Below, piece by piece: positions 32,985 to 41,490 of a stretch of DNA of 64,000 nt. How positions within the stretch are numbered: position 1 is the stretch's first letter; every line of letters begins with the position of its first letter. The DNA comes from Clostridia bacterium UC5.1-1D10 (GTDB taxonomy: Bacteria; Bacillota; Clostridia; Lachnospirales; Anaerotignaceae), in NCBI GenBank assembly GCA_001304995.1, contig BBZU01000009.1, positions 1 through 64,000 of the forward strand. Direction: 5' to 3'. Below the pieces are notes generated by a model, which worked only from the letters and a program-made list of their open reading frames with translations, was not told the DNA's origin and did no database searches. A program made the position numbers and the translations under genes.

Positions 32985-34355
32985 ATGCATATTGTAATTG
33001 TAGGGGACGGTAAGGTTGGCAGTACTGTTGCGGCCCAGCTGTCTACCGAAGGTCATGATATCATCATCATAGACAGCAATGCCACCGCATTGGAAAACGC
33101 AGGCAACACAATGGATATCATTTGTGTGGAAGGCAACGGATGCAGTGCGGCACTGCAAAAAGAAGCAGGGGTGCCGGAAGCAGATTTGCTCATTGCGGCA
33201 ACTTCCGCCGATGAAGTGAATATGCTGTGCTGTCTCATCGGGAAAAAACTGGGGGCAAGACACACCATTGCCCGTGTCCGCAATCCCGAATACTTTGCGC
33301 AGATTAACCTTTTGAAAGAAGAACTGGGGCTGAGTATGGCAGTTAACCCGGAATCAGCGGCAGCCCAGGAAATTTCCCGTCTGCTGCGTTTCCCGTCCGC
33401 GTTGCAGATTGAACCTTTCGCAAGGGGACGTGTGGAACTGGTAGGACTGAAGGTACCGGAAAACAGTGTACTGGATGGCATGCCTCTGTGGGCGCTGTAC
33501 AAAGAATTCCAGGTAAAGATCCTGATCTGTGTAGTACAGCGGGAAGATGAAGTCATCATTCCTTCCGGGGATTTTGTGCTCCACAGCGGCGATCGTATCC
33601 ATATCACAGCGGAACATATTGAAATTGAACGGTTCTTCCGTGTATTGGGGCTGTTCCGTAATCGTGCCCGCAGTGTTATGATCATCGGCGGCAGCCGTTT
33701 GGCTTATTATCTGGCAAAGGAACTGATTTCCATTAAAGTCCGGGTAAAAATCATCGAACGGGATAAAGCACGTTGCGAATACCTTTGTGAAATGCTGCCG
33801 GAAGCGGTTATCATCCATGCGGATGGTACGGATAAGGAAGTCCTTCAGGAAGAAGGTCTGGAAAAAACAGACGCTTTGGTAACATTGACAGGTATGGACG
33901 AGGAAAATATCATCGTTGGGCTGTATGCCAAGGCAATGAAGGTTGCCAAGGTTATTGTGAAGATCAATAAACTTTCCTTTACGGAAATTCTGGATAAAAT
34001 GGATATCGACAGCTTTATTTCACCCAAAGCCATTGCGGCAAACAACATTGTGCGCTATGTCCGGGCTATGCAGAACTCTGTGGGCAGCAGCAATGTGGAA
34101 ACCCTGCACCATCTCATCAATGAACAGGTGGAAGCGGTGGAATTTAAAGTAAGGGAAAAATCCGGCGTTGTGGGTGTACCGCTGAAGAACCTTAAGACAA
34201 AAGAAAACATACTGGTAGCCACCATCATCCGTGATGGCAAAATCATCATCCCCGGCGGGAATGACACCATTGAGATCGGTGATAATGTTATCATCGTGAC
34301 AGCAGGCCGTCACTTGAACGATTTGCGGGAAATCCAGCAGAAATTGATAGGGTAG
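32985..34355 (+). CDS. trkA: Trk system potassium uptake protein TrkA
   Basis: The 456-residue cytosolic regulator is built of two halves, each an RCK_N Rossmann domain plus RCK_C. The first nucleotide-binding loop is GDGKVGSTVA and the second is IIGGSRLAYYLAKEL, a less perfect glycine loop. It binds NAD(H) or ATP and gates the TrkH channel. trkH follows 10 bp later. AGGGAGGATAC precedes the ATG. Confidence 0.95.
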   Translation: MHIVIVGDGKVGSTVAAQLSTEGHDIIIIDSNATALENAGNTMDIICVEGNGCSAALQKEAGVPEADLLIAATSADEVNMLCCLIGKKLGARHTIARVRNPEYFAQINLLKEELGLSMAVNPESAAAQEISRLLRFPSALQIEPFARGRVELVGLKVPENSVLDGMPLWALYKEFQVKILICVVQREDEVIIPSGDFVLHSGDRIHITAEHIEIERFFRVLGLFRNRARSVMIIGGSRLAYYLAKELISIKVRVKIIERDKARCEYLCEMLPEAVIIHADGTDKEVLQEEGLEKTDALVTLTGMDEENIIVGLYAKAMKVAKVIVKINKLSFTEILDKMDIDSFISPKAIAANNIVRYVRAMQNSVGSSNVETLHHLINEQVEAVEFKVREKSGVVGVPLKNLKTKENILVATIIRDGKIIIPGGNDTIEIGDNVIIVTAGRHLNDLREIQQKLIG

Positions 34356-34364
34356 GAAGTTATT

Positions 34365-35809
34365 ATGAACTATAAAATGATGGCCTATATCTTAGGCAAT
34401 ATTATGCAGGCAGAAGGCTTGCTCATGTCTATTTCGGCGCTTCTTGCGTTATACAAAGGGGAAATAAACGAATTACGGGCTTTTCTGATTACCATTATAC
34501 TGCTTTTGGTCATTGGGACAGCCATGAAGCATTTTGCACCAAAGAATAAAAGGATTTATGGCAGAGAAGGCTTTGTCATCGTTGCTCTTTCCTGGATCGT
34601 TATGTCTATTTTTGGGGCAATGCCTTTTTACCTCAGCGGTGCCATTGATGGCGCTGTCAATTGCTTTTTTGAAACCGTATCCGGCTTTACCACAACAGGT
34701 GCAACGGTGCTTTCGGAAATCGAAGGCTTGCCTATGAGCATATTGTTCTGGCGCAGTTTCACCCACTGGATCGGCGGTATGGGGATTCTGGTATTCGTCC
34801 TTGCCATCGTGCCTTTGGGGGATGACCGTTCCATGCATCTGATGAAAGCGGAAGCTCCGGGGCCAGTGGTCAGCAAATTGGTGCCAAAGATCAAATCCAC
34901 AGCAAAAATTTTGTATGGCATTTACATTGTTATGACCATACTGGAAATGATTTTCCTTTTTGCTGGGGGAATGCCGCTTTTCGATAGCGTCAACCATGCC
35001 CTCTCCACAGCGGGTACTGGCGGTTTCTCCATTAAAAACAGCAGTATCGCCGCTTATAACAGTCCATATTTTGAATACGTCATTACGGTTTTCATGCTGC
35101 TGTTCAGTATTAACTTCAACATGTTCTATTTGCTTCTGGTGCGGGATTTCAGAGCAGTGTTTAAGAACGAAGAACTGCGGTATTATTTGGTCATTGTGGG
35201 GATTTCCACAGCGGTGATCACTGCCAATATCGTTCATTTGTATCCCACGTTGAAAGCGCTTTCCGTCATGCGGTGTTCCAGGTAGCGACCATCACCAGTA
35301 CCACAGGCTTTATTACGGCAAACTATGAAGAATGGCCGGAACTGTCTAAGACCATTCTGGTGGTATTGACCATGCTGGGTGCCTGCGGCGGCTCCACCGG
35401 CGGCGGTATCAAGGTTTCCCGTTTCATCATTCTGCTGAAGCTGACGCTGCGGGAAATCCGTCATATTGTTCATCCACGTTCTGTCAATATCATCAAACTG
35501 GAAGGACAGCGTGTCAGTGACGAAACCATCCAAGGCACAACAGGGTATTTCATCACCTATATTATGCTGCTCTTTGGTTCCTTTATATTGGTTTCCATAG
35601 ACAATTACGATTTTACCACATCCATTACGGCGGTCATCACCACCCTGGGGAACGTAGGGCCCGGGTTGTCATTGGTAGGCCCTGTGGAGAATTTCTCTTT
35701 GTTCTCGGACTTTTCTAAAATCGTGCTGAGTTTGGACATGCTCTTTGGACGACTGGAAATTTTCCCTATGATTATGCTGTTCTCGCCTTCTATCTGGCGA
35801 AAAGCTTAA
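34365..35809 (+). CDS. trkH: Trk system potassium uptake channel TrkH (frame break)
   Basis: TrkH is the membrane channel of the Trk system. Its four pore-loop repeats are visible as ETVSGFTTTGATVL, LSTAGTGGFSIKN, TSTTGFITANYEEWPE and TTLGNVGPGLSLVGP. A single base is missing at 35250-35251 (TT for TTT), which ends the first frame after the false tail SVMRCSR; the expected reading is FESAFRHAVFQVATITST. Restored length is about 481 residues, normal for the family. Sequencing error is the simplest explanation. Confidence 0.9.
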
Positions 35810-35822
35810 GCAGAGAAATAAG

Positions 35823-36033
35823 AAACGGATAAATCTTTGGAGCATCTTCACAAGAAAACAAAAAACGCTGAAATTTTTATGTTATATACAGAAGATTTCA
35901 GCGTTTTTGTTTTTATAAGATGATATTTGATATGTTTTCTTGTGAAGACAGCTTTCGCAATTTCCCTTAAGAAATGAAGGAAAAGGAAAAACAATGTTTT
36001 CTTAAGGGGAAATTGCTTTAGATTTATCCGTTT
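35823..36033 (-). repeat. Nested palindromic element, family B, copy 3 (reverse orientation)
   Basis: The outer arms AAACGGATAAATCT/AGATTTATCCGTTT (35823-35836/36020-36033) are perfect. Inside are a 15-bp arm pair CTTCACAAGAAAACA/TGTTTTCTTGTGAAG (35846-35860/35933-35947) that holds a 14-bp hairpin (35861-35874/35895-35908), and a long hairpin with CCCTTAAGAAA/TTTCTTAAGGGG (about 35957-35974/35998-36016). Its reverse complement aligns end to end with 1988-2189; stem sequences differ between copies but pairing is kept. Confidence 0.75.
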
Positions 36034-36110
36034 TTTATGTGACTCCATCACGGAAGAAGAAAAAGGCATGGTGTATACTGGTTACAGATAAAACAACAGG
36101 AGGAAATATC

Positions 36111-36305
36111 ATGGCAAAAAGAAAAGCAAGTGTACAAATCAAAGAATGTGTTGCCTGCGGTACCTGCGTGAAGGTCTGTCCGGTGGGCGCTATTTCTGTT
36201 TATAAAGGACTTTACGCAGATGTCAGCGCGAAATGTGTGGGCTGCGGCAGATGTTCTGTGGCTTGTCCCGCGTCGGTCATTGAAATGCAGGAGGTGACAC
36301 CATGA
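36111..36305 (+). CDS. Small 2[4Fe-4S] ferredoxin
   Basis: The 64-residue product has the two cluster motifs of a bacterial ferredoxin: CVACGTCVKVCPVGAI (about 14-29) and CVGCGRCSVACPASVI (about 43-58). It carries low-potential electrons in the cytosol. CAGGAGG precedes ATG 36111. Its stop overlaps the next gene's start (ATGA), so it is probably the electron carrier of the membrane protein that follows. Confidence 0.92.
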   Translation: MAKRKASVQIKECVACGTCVKVCPVGAISVYKGLYADVSAKCVGCGRCSVACPASVIEMQEVTP

Positions 36306-36925
36306 CAAAGAAGAAAAAATGGTATGATTATTTATGGATCGTTTCCGCTGCCTATTTGATTTTGGGCTTTTTCAATATCCTTTTTGCATGGATGGGGCTG
36401 CTGTGCTTCTTTATTCCGCTGCTGATTGCCATTTTTGGCGGAGATAAAATGTACTGCAATAAATTCTGTGGCAGAGGCCAGCTCTTTGACCTGCTGGGCA
36501 ACAAACTGGGACTTTCCCGGAAAAATGATATTCCCAAATTCCTGCGGAGCAAGTGGTTCCGTTATGGATTTTTGATCTTCTTTTTCATCATGTTCTTTAA
36601 CATGCTTTTCAGCACCTATCTGGTGTTCGAAGGTACAAGAAACTTGAAAGAAGTGGTGACACTCCTTTGGACAATTAAACTGCCTTGGAATTGGGCATAC
36701 CACGGCACTGCTGTTGCAGAGTGGGTAGCACAGTTTGCCTTTGGTTTTTACAGCGTGATGCTCACATCCACCGTTTTGGGATTGATTACCATGATTTTGT
36801 ATAAACCACGCTCCTGGTGTGTATACTGTCCTATGGGAACCATGACCCAGACCATCTGTAAGGCGAAGCACAGATGCAATGGCGCCTGTGGTATTCCTCA
36901 ACAAAATGATTCTCCTATAACATAA
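36302..36925 (+). CDS. NapH/CcoG-like membrane iron-sulfur protein
   Basis: The 207-residue product has about four membrane helices and two short cysteine motifs typical of the 4Fe-4S membrane proteins NapH, NosR and RdxA/CcoG: YCNKFCGRGQLFD (about 52-64) and WCVYCPMGTMTQ (about 178-189). It lacks the soluble ferredoxin tail of those proteins; the separate ferredoxin encoded just before may replace it. It likely passes electrons across or to the membrane; the acceptor is unknown. A CNGACGIP cysteine pair near the end adds to the oddity. Confidence 0.8.
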   Translation: MTKKKKWYDYLWIVSAAYLILGFFNILFAWMGLLCFFIPLLIAIFGGDKMYCNKFCGRGQLFDLLGNKLGLSRKNDIPKFLRSKWFRYGFLIFFFIMFFNMLFSTYLVFEGTRNLKEVVTLLWTIKLPWNWAYHGTAVAEWVAQFAFGFYSVMLTSTVLGLITMILYKPRSWCVYCPMGTMTQTICKAKHRCNGACGIPQQNDSPIT

Positions 36926-36966
36926 AAACAGAGCGGTTTTCCGAAAGGAAATACCGCTCTGTTTTT
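36924..36966. terminator. Bidirectional terminator between NapH-like and Crp/Fnr genes
   Basis: Stem AAAAACAGAGCGGT/ACCGCTCTGTTTTT (36924-36937/36953-36966), with T runs on both strands between convergent genes. Confidence 0.85.
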
Positions 36967-36969
36967 CGT

Positions 36970-37641
36970 TTACAGATAAGACCGCAGTTTCTTTTTGTCC
37001 AGAATGCGAATACCGCCCCGGAAGGTTTCCACAATGCCTTCCTCGGCAAAATACTTAATCATACGGGTGACCACCTCTCTGGCAGTGCCCATGTATTTGG
37101 CAATCTGTTCCTGTGTCATATGGATTTCATCAGACTTTGTTTTCGACATTTCATCCGTAAGGAAGATTGCCAGCCGTTTGTCCATGGCCATGAAAAGGAT
37201 TTGCTGCATGGCCCACATAACGTCGGAAAAACGGTCTGCCGCCATATGGTAGCCGCATGCTTCCACATAGACGTTTTCCGTTACCAGTTTATGAAAAGCG
37301 GAGGCGCTGACGGTGAGGATCTCTGACTTTTCCACCGTATCCACGGAAACGTCAAAGGTAATGGCATCGAGCACGCAGGAAGCGGAAAGAATGCAGATAT
37401 CCCCGGGATACAGACGGTAAAGGGTAACTTCCCGTCCATCTTCAGAGAGCAGGTAAGCCCGCAGCTGTCCAGATTTGATGTAAAGCAGACCGGCGCATTC
37501 TTCGCTGCCGTTGTGCAGATTGACCCCCTTGGGGTAGGTGGCCAGTGTGGCACTGCGGCAGAGCATATCTTTTTGATCTTCTGTCAGATGTTCCCAGAAA
37601 GAAAAATTTTCTGCAAATAAGGTTTCATATTCTCGTGTCAT
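36970..37641 (-). CDS. Crp/Fnr family transcriptional regulator
   Basis: The 223-residue product has an N-terminal cyclic-nucleotide-type sensor barrel (about 20-135, with GLLYIKSGQLRAYLLSEDGREVTLYRLYPGD) and a C-terminal winged helix (about 150-220, with MTQEQIAKYMGTAREVVTRMIKYFAEEGIV). There is no N-terminal FNR cysteine cluster, although scattered cysteines are present. The ligand is unknown. The gene converges on the ferredoxin/NapH-like pair. A candidate leader or small RNA with its own terminator lies directly upstream (37705-37876). Confidence 0.88.
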   Translation of the reverse strand: MTREYETLFAENFSFWEHLTEDQKDMLCRSATLATYPKGVNLHNGSEECAGLLYIKSGQLRAYLLSEDGREVTLYRLYPGDICILSASCVLDAITFDVSVDTVEKSEILTVSASAFHKLVTENVYVEACGYHMAADRFSDVMWAMQQILFMAMDKRLAIFLTDEMSKTKSDEIHMTQEQIAKYMGTAREVVTRMIKYFAEEGIVETFRGGIRILDKKKLRSYL

Positions 37642-37704
37642 ATTGTTTTCACCGCTTTCGGATTGATTATCTTCAGTGTAACAAGCAATTTCTTTTTTTG
37701 CAAG

Positions 37705-37910
37705 AAAAAAGGCTCTCTGTTCGAGAGCCTTTTCACGTTCGATGTTTTTTCATCGAGTAAGGGGAGGGGTATGTTCTATGTTTACAAATAATTTGGAAAT
37801 TAGCTTTTGGGAAGGGGTGCCTGAGGCAACTCGGGGAAATCACCTCAGGCGGGAAGTAAAAGGGGGCGTCCTTTTGACTTCTCTTATAGTATATCGGGAA
37901 AATGTGTCTA
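37705..37910 (-). ncRNA. Candidate C-rich small RNA upstream of the Crp/Fnr gene
   Basis: On the minus strand a promoter (TAGACA 37910-37905, 16-bp spacer, TATAAG 37888-37883) is followed by about 170 nt without a start codon and ribosome site, ending in a terminator: stem GGCTCTC/GAGAGCC (37711-37717/37723-37729) with six T. Inside is a hairpin GCCTGAGG/CCTCAGGC and a small CGATG/CATCG stem. The RNA carries several C-rich tracts (GCCCCCUUUU, CUUCCCGCC, UUUCCCCGAG, ACCCCUUCCC, ACCCCUCCCC) that would pair with AGGGG/GGGAGG ribosome sites. It may be a trans-acting small RNA or a terminating leader of the regulator gene. Confidence 0.55.
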
Positions 37911-38237
37911 ATTTGTGAATAGAAACTTACAGCTAACTTAAGGAATTTGAAAGAACCTTTTTCGAAAAACGAAAAAACGGCGAAAACTGCAAAATGTATG
38001 GGAAAAAGACGGAATGGCAACAAAATGTGGTAAATGTCAGACAAATGGGTGAGAATTGGAGGATTTTTAGCATGTAACATACAATTTGTACGGCAATATC
38101 CCTTTGAAATGGTAGGGTTTTTGATAATATGCAAGAAATTTTAAAAAAGTGAATATTTTTATTTACAGGTCATAAAGATTCTGTTAAGATTTTATATAAG
38201 AAAAGATAATGGAACGATAAGAGGAGGAAATGCTTAT
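37911..38237. other. Intergenic region before the DUF1622 gene
   Basis: I see no gene. The AT-rich part 38120-38215 probably holds the promoter of the next gene, but no pair of boxes stands out. GAGGAGG at 38221-38227 is the ribosome site of the following ORF. Confidence 0.4.
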
Positions 38238-38654
38238 ATGACAGAAATTTTACACCACTTTATGAGAGAACTAATCGAATATTCCATCATTTTGCTGGAA
38301 CTGATTGGCGTATTGGTTTTGCTGGCAGGCGCTTTGCGTGCCACAGTTAACTATATCAAGGGAGATCCCCATACTCGTGTAAAGTTATGTCGTGCCATGG
38401 CAATGGCGTTGGAATTCAAGCTGGGCGGCGAAATCCTGCGTACGGTTATCGTGCGTGAGTTTTCTGAAATCGCGTTGGTTGGCTGCATCATTGTTCTGAG
38501 AGCAGGTTTGTCCTTCCTGATCCACTGGGCAATCCGTACAGAGGAAAAAGACCAGGCGGAGGAACAGCTGGAAGAATGTACTGTGGAAGTACTGGATAAA
38601 GAAAAAAGGGAAAAAGTGGCTTCCCGCTGGCGCTCTATCAAAGAAGTGATTTAA
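38238..38654 (+). CDS. DUF1622 family membrane protein
   Basis: The 138-residue product has two or three membrane helices: IILLELIGVLVLLAGALRATVNYI (about 15-38) and a C-terminal pair around VREFSEIALVGCIIVLRAGLSFLIHW. ALEFKLGGEILRTVI in the middle is the conserved DUF1622 core. A charged, helical tail (KDQAEEQLEECTVEVLDKEKREK) is likely cytosolic. Function unknown. Confidence 0.8.
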   Translation: MTEILHHFMRELIEYSIILLELIGVLVLLAGALRATVNYIKGDPHTRVKLCRAMAMALEFKLGGEILRTVIVREFSEIALVGCIIVLRAGLSFLIHWAIRTEEKDQAEEQLEECTVEVLDKEKREKVASRWRSIKEVI

Positions 38655-38695
38655 GATACAATTTCCTTCAATCCTAAATAAATAACACGAAACGC

Positions 38696-38730
38696 AAAAG
38701 CACCTGACGATTTTTCCGTCAGGTGCTTTT
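38696..38730. terminator. Bidirectional terminator between DUF1622 and LtaS-like genes
   Basis: Stem AAAAGCACCTGACG/CGTCAGGTGCTTTT (38696-38709/38717-38730) between convergent genes. Confidence 0.88.
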
Positions 38731-38743
38731 GTATAATTTGTGA

Positions 38744-40633
38744 TTAAAATTCAAATCCTTGCATTTTATCCAGATATTTTTCTCCGATGAGTTCATCATA
38801 GGTCAGATAGCGATGGAGTTTCTGGATTTCTTCCCGTTCCTCCGCTGTGGTTCCAGGTGTGTAAAGATTGTAATAAGGACTCATAACGGGGCAGGTTTCG
38901 TATACATGAAGCAGGAAATTGGTTTGCAGGCATGCAGGTGCGTTGATGTAGTCGCAGAGCAGTGCCGGCAGCAGATAAGGAGAAACCTTCTGGTCTTCCG
39001 CACGATATTCATTGCCGGTGTCGTAGTTGGCAAACATAACATAAGGGGTGCAGAACATGGTGTATTTTTCCTCGTCTGTCCATTCCGCGGCTTTATCCGC
39101 ATGGATGGTGCCTGTGGATGTGTAAGGGGTGAAATTATCCCCCAGTGTAGGCAGGTGGTCACCGTACCAGAGCAGTACCGTGGGTTTTTCTCTCTGCATG
39201 ATGTAATCATAGAGCATACCCAGTGCCGCGTCGGAATCGCTGGCACCTTTGGCGTAGTTCTGGAGAGAAATGACTTCCTGTTCAGACAGATTATCCCCGC
39301 TGACTTTGATGTCCCAGTCGGAAGAATCGAATTTGTTTGTATACAGACTGTGATTTTCCATGGTGATGGCAGTCAGATACAGGCCGGTTTCGTGAGGCTG
39401 TTCCAGCTGATAAATGATTTCTTCTGCAACAGTCTGGTCAGTAATGTAAGGGCCGCTGTTCCAGTGGAGTTCCGCATGCATGTCGTTTTCACCCAGAAAA
39501 TCATCATAGCCCATGAGAGGATAAGCCCGGTCACGTTCGTAGAATGTTTTCTGGTAGGTATGGACGCCCAAAGTGTCATATCCCAGACTTTTGAACAGCT
39601 GCGCGTAAGCAAATGTTTTTTCCTTTAAATACTGCTGATAAGGTATATTGCCGGAAGGCAGTGTGCTGGTAGACATGCCGGACTGGATTTCAAATTCTGG
39701 ACGGATGGTGCCGCCGCCAAAGGTACAGGAAACCATTTCACCGCTGGGATGTTCTGCCGCAATGGCGCGGTAGTTTTTCAATGGATCATCAGAGAAGGTA
39801 ACGCCTTCCAGTTTGGTAGGATCCCAAAAGGCTTCGGACAGTACCACGATGACGTCAGGATTTTCGAAATCAGAAGTATTTTCTTCCCCAGTGGGAACAA
39901 AAGGCGCAAACATCTCTGCCATGACTTCTTCGCTGTAATCCTGCGGCATCAGTGTATCTACGGTGCCGAAGTTCAGGGCAAAGCCTGTCAAAAAGCCATA
40001 ATTGTCATAAATATAATCCTGATCGGTTTCTTCGTTGATAACGATGCCGAAAAGGGGTTCATAGCATCCCCGCACGGTTGTATTGGTAACAAATACCACC
40101 AGAAGGGCTGCCAGTACCGGAACCCCTACAAAATGTACTTTGCTGCGGATAGGCAGCATAGGACGGGTTACATGAAGGAATAGCCAATAAAGGATGGTTA
40201 CCAAAAAGAGCGGGATATACTGCCATGGGAATGAAATGGAGCCTAAAAACTCAGTGAAGCTGCCTGCGTTCTGTGCCAGGGCCAAATCCCAGGGATAAAA
40301 ATGATCCTGCAAAATAATGGATTTGAAGTGGTCAATGAGGGGTAGCAGGGTGAACAAAAATCCTGTGATGCCTGCGGCTGTGGAAAAACGGCGGAATAGA
40401 AATACAAATGTGAAGTATACGCCGTAAACCAGAAGCAATCCCAGAACAAAGGCGCCTGTCTGTGCTGTGATGAGCGTAGACAGCATGGAACGGGAGCCAA
40501 AAGAAATGTAGTTTGCCACAAGGGTCATATAAATAGGAAACACAAGGGTGAGTATCCATAATATGGCTCTGGGCAATGGGGCGGAATGGAAAAATTTCCG
40601 CAGTTTTTTCGATTGTGTGGAAAATGTTTTCAT
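38744..40633 (-). CDS. LTA synthase family phosphoglycerol transferase
   Basis: The 629-residue product has five N-terminal membrane helices (about 25-215) and an extracellular sulfatase-like catalytic domain (about 260-600). Metal and nucleophile motifs are visible: VIVVLSEAFWDPT, then SCTFGGGTIRPEFE (the threonine matches the LtaS nucleophile position), LGVHTYQKTFYERDRAYPLMGYD and WYGDHLPTLGDN. It transfers glycerolphosphate (or a related group) from phosphatidylglycerol to a surface polymer. Several paralogues exist in Clostridia, so the exact polymer is not certain. Confidence 0.9.
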   Translation of the reverse strand: MKTFSTQSKKLRKFFHSAPLPRAILWILTLVFPIYMTLVANYISFGSRSMLSTLITAQTGAFVLGLLLVYGVYFTFVFLFRRFSTAAGITGFLFTLLPLIDHFKSIILQDHFYPWDLALAQNAGSFTEFLGSISFPWQYIPLFLVTILYWLFLHVTRPMLPIRSKVHFVGVPVLAALLVVFVTNTTVRGCYEPLFGIVINEETDQDYIYDNYGFLTGFALNFGTVDTLMPQDYSEEVMAEMFAPFVPTGEENTSDFENPDVIVVLSEAFWDPTKLEGVTFSDDPLKNYRAIAAEHPSGEMVSCTFGGGTIRPEFEIQSGMSTSTLPSGNIPYQQYLKEKTFAYAQLFKSLGYDTLGVHTYQKTFYERDRAYPLMGYDDFLGENDMHAELHWNSGPYITDQTVAEEIIYQLEQPHETGLYLTAITMENHSLYTNKFDSSDWDIKVSGDNLSEQEVISLQNYAKGASDSDAALGMLYDYIMQREKPTVLLWYGDHLPTLGDNFTPYTSTGTIHADKAAEWTDEEKYTMFCTPYVMFANYDTGNEYRAEDQKVSPYLLPALLCDYINAPACLQTNFLLHVYETCPVMSPYYNLYTPGTTAEEREEIQKLHRYLTYDELIGEKYLDKMQGFEF

Positions 40634-40679
40634 GGGTCAATGCCTTCTTTCTTTTCAATTACCCCGAGGTTTTATTTTA

Positions 40680-41330
40680 TCATGGGAAAGGCGTATTTTC
40701 AACGCTGGCGGGAGAAATGAAAAGAATTTTATTTTTAGCAGGTGTGATTTCCAGAGGTGTGATACGATCTTTTTCTGTAATGGGACGTAAAACACGACAG
40801 GGATTGCCCGCAGCAAGAACGCCGCTGGGAATGTCGTGGGTTACCACACTGCCTGCACCGATGACGCTGCCCGCACCAATGGTGACACCGCCGCAGATGG
40901 TAGCGTTGGCACCGATCCATACATCATCTTCCAATGTGATAGGGGCAGAAGTGCCGATGCCTTCCCCTCTCTGAGCTGCATCCATGGCATGTCCCGCACA
41001 GGCAAGGCAAACACCGGGGCCGATGAAAGCGTTGGCGCCGATATGCACAGGGGAAGTATCCAGAATGACACAATTGTAATTGATGAAGGTTAGTCCGTGG
41101 GTATGGATATGGAACCCATAATCACAGCGGAAAGACGGCTCGATAAATGTCAGGGGATGGCAGGTGCCGAAAAGCTGCTGTAAGATTTCAGCTCTCTTTT
41201 CTGTTTCCGTAGGAGCGGTCTGGTTGTATTCCCAGCAAAGGGTTTTTGCTTTTGTCTGTAAGTGGTTGGGCATGTCGGTGTGGCGTGTGCAGTAGCCTTC
41301 CGGCAGTCCCATGATTTTCAAAATATCCAT
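40680..41330 (-). CDS. Sugar O-acetyltransferase of the maltose acetyltransferase type
   Basis: The 216-residue product starts with a Mac-type helical cap (about 10-60) and continues with left-handed beta-helix hexapeptide repeats (about 75-190), including FINYNCVILDTSPVHIGANAFIGPGV and DVWIGANATICGGVTIGAGSVIGAGSVV. The catalytic histidine is in CAGHAMDA. It transfers acetyl from acetyl-CoA to a sugar hydroxyl. A C-terminal tail of about 30 residues goes beyond the common length. ATG 41330 follows AAAGGACATC. Confidence 0.88.
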   Translation of the reverse strand: MDILKIMGLPEGYCTRHTDMPNHLQTKAKTLCWEYNQTAPTETEKRAEILQQLFGTCHPLTFIEPSFRCDYGFHIHTHGLTFINYNCVILDTSPVHIGANAFIGPGVCLACAGHAMDAAQRGEGIGTSAPITLEDDVWIGANATICGGVTIGAGSVIGAGSVVTHDIPSGVLAAGNPCRVLRPITEKDRITPLEITPAKNKILFISPASVENTPFP

Positions 41331-41490
41331 ATATGATGTCCTTTCTTTTGTTGAAATCAGGAAAATGCTTTGCTTCCTAAGGATAAAATGTATCACATTT
41401 TCTGGTAGGGCGCAATGGAGGAAAAAAGGGAATCTTGCGCGGATATTGCCGGATATGGTACACTGTTTGGAAAGAGAAGGAGGGGATTTT

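Noticed and set aside
37776-37876. 6S RNA, THF, glycine or lysine riboswitch in the region upstream of the Crp/Fnr gene.
   Set aside because: I could not find the long central bubble of 6S RNA or the conserved cores of those riboswitches; C-rich loops and own promoter/terminator fit a small RNA better.
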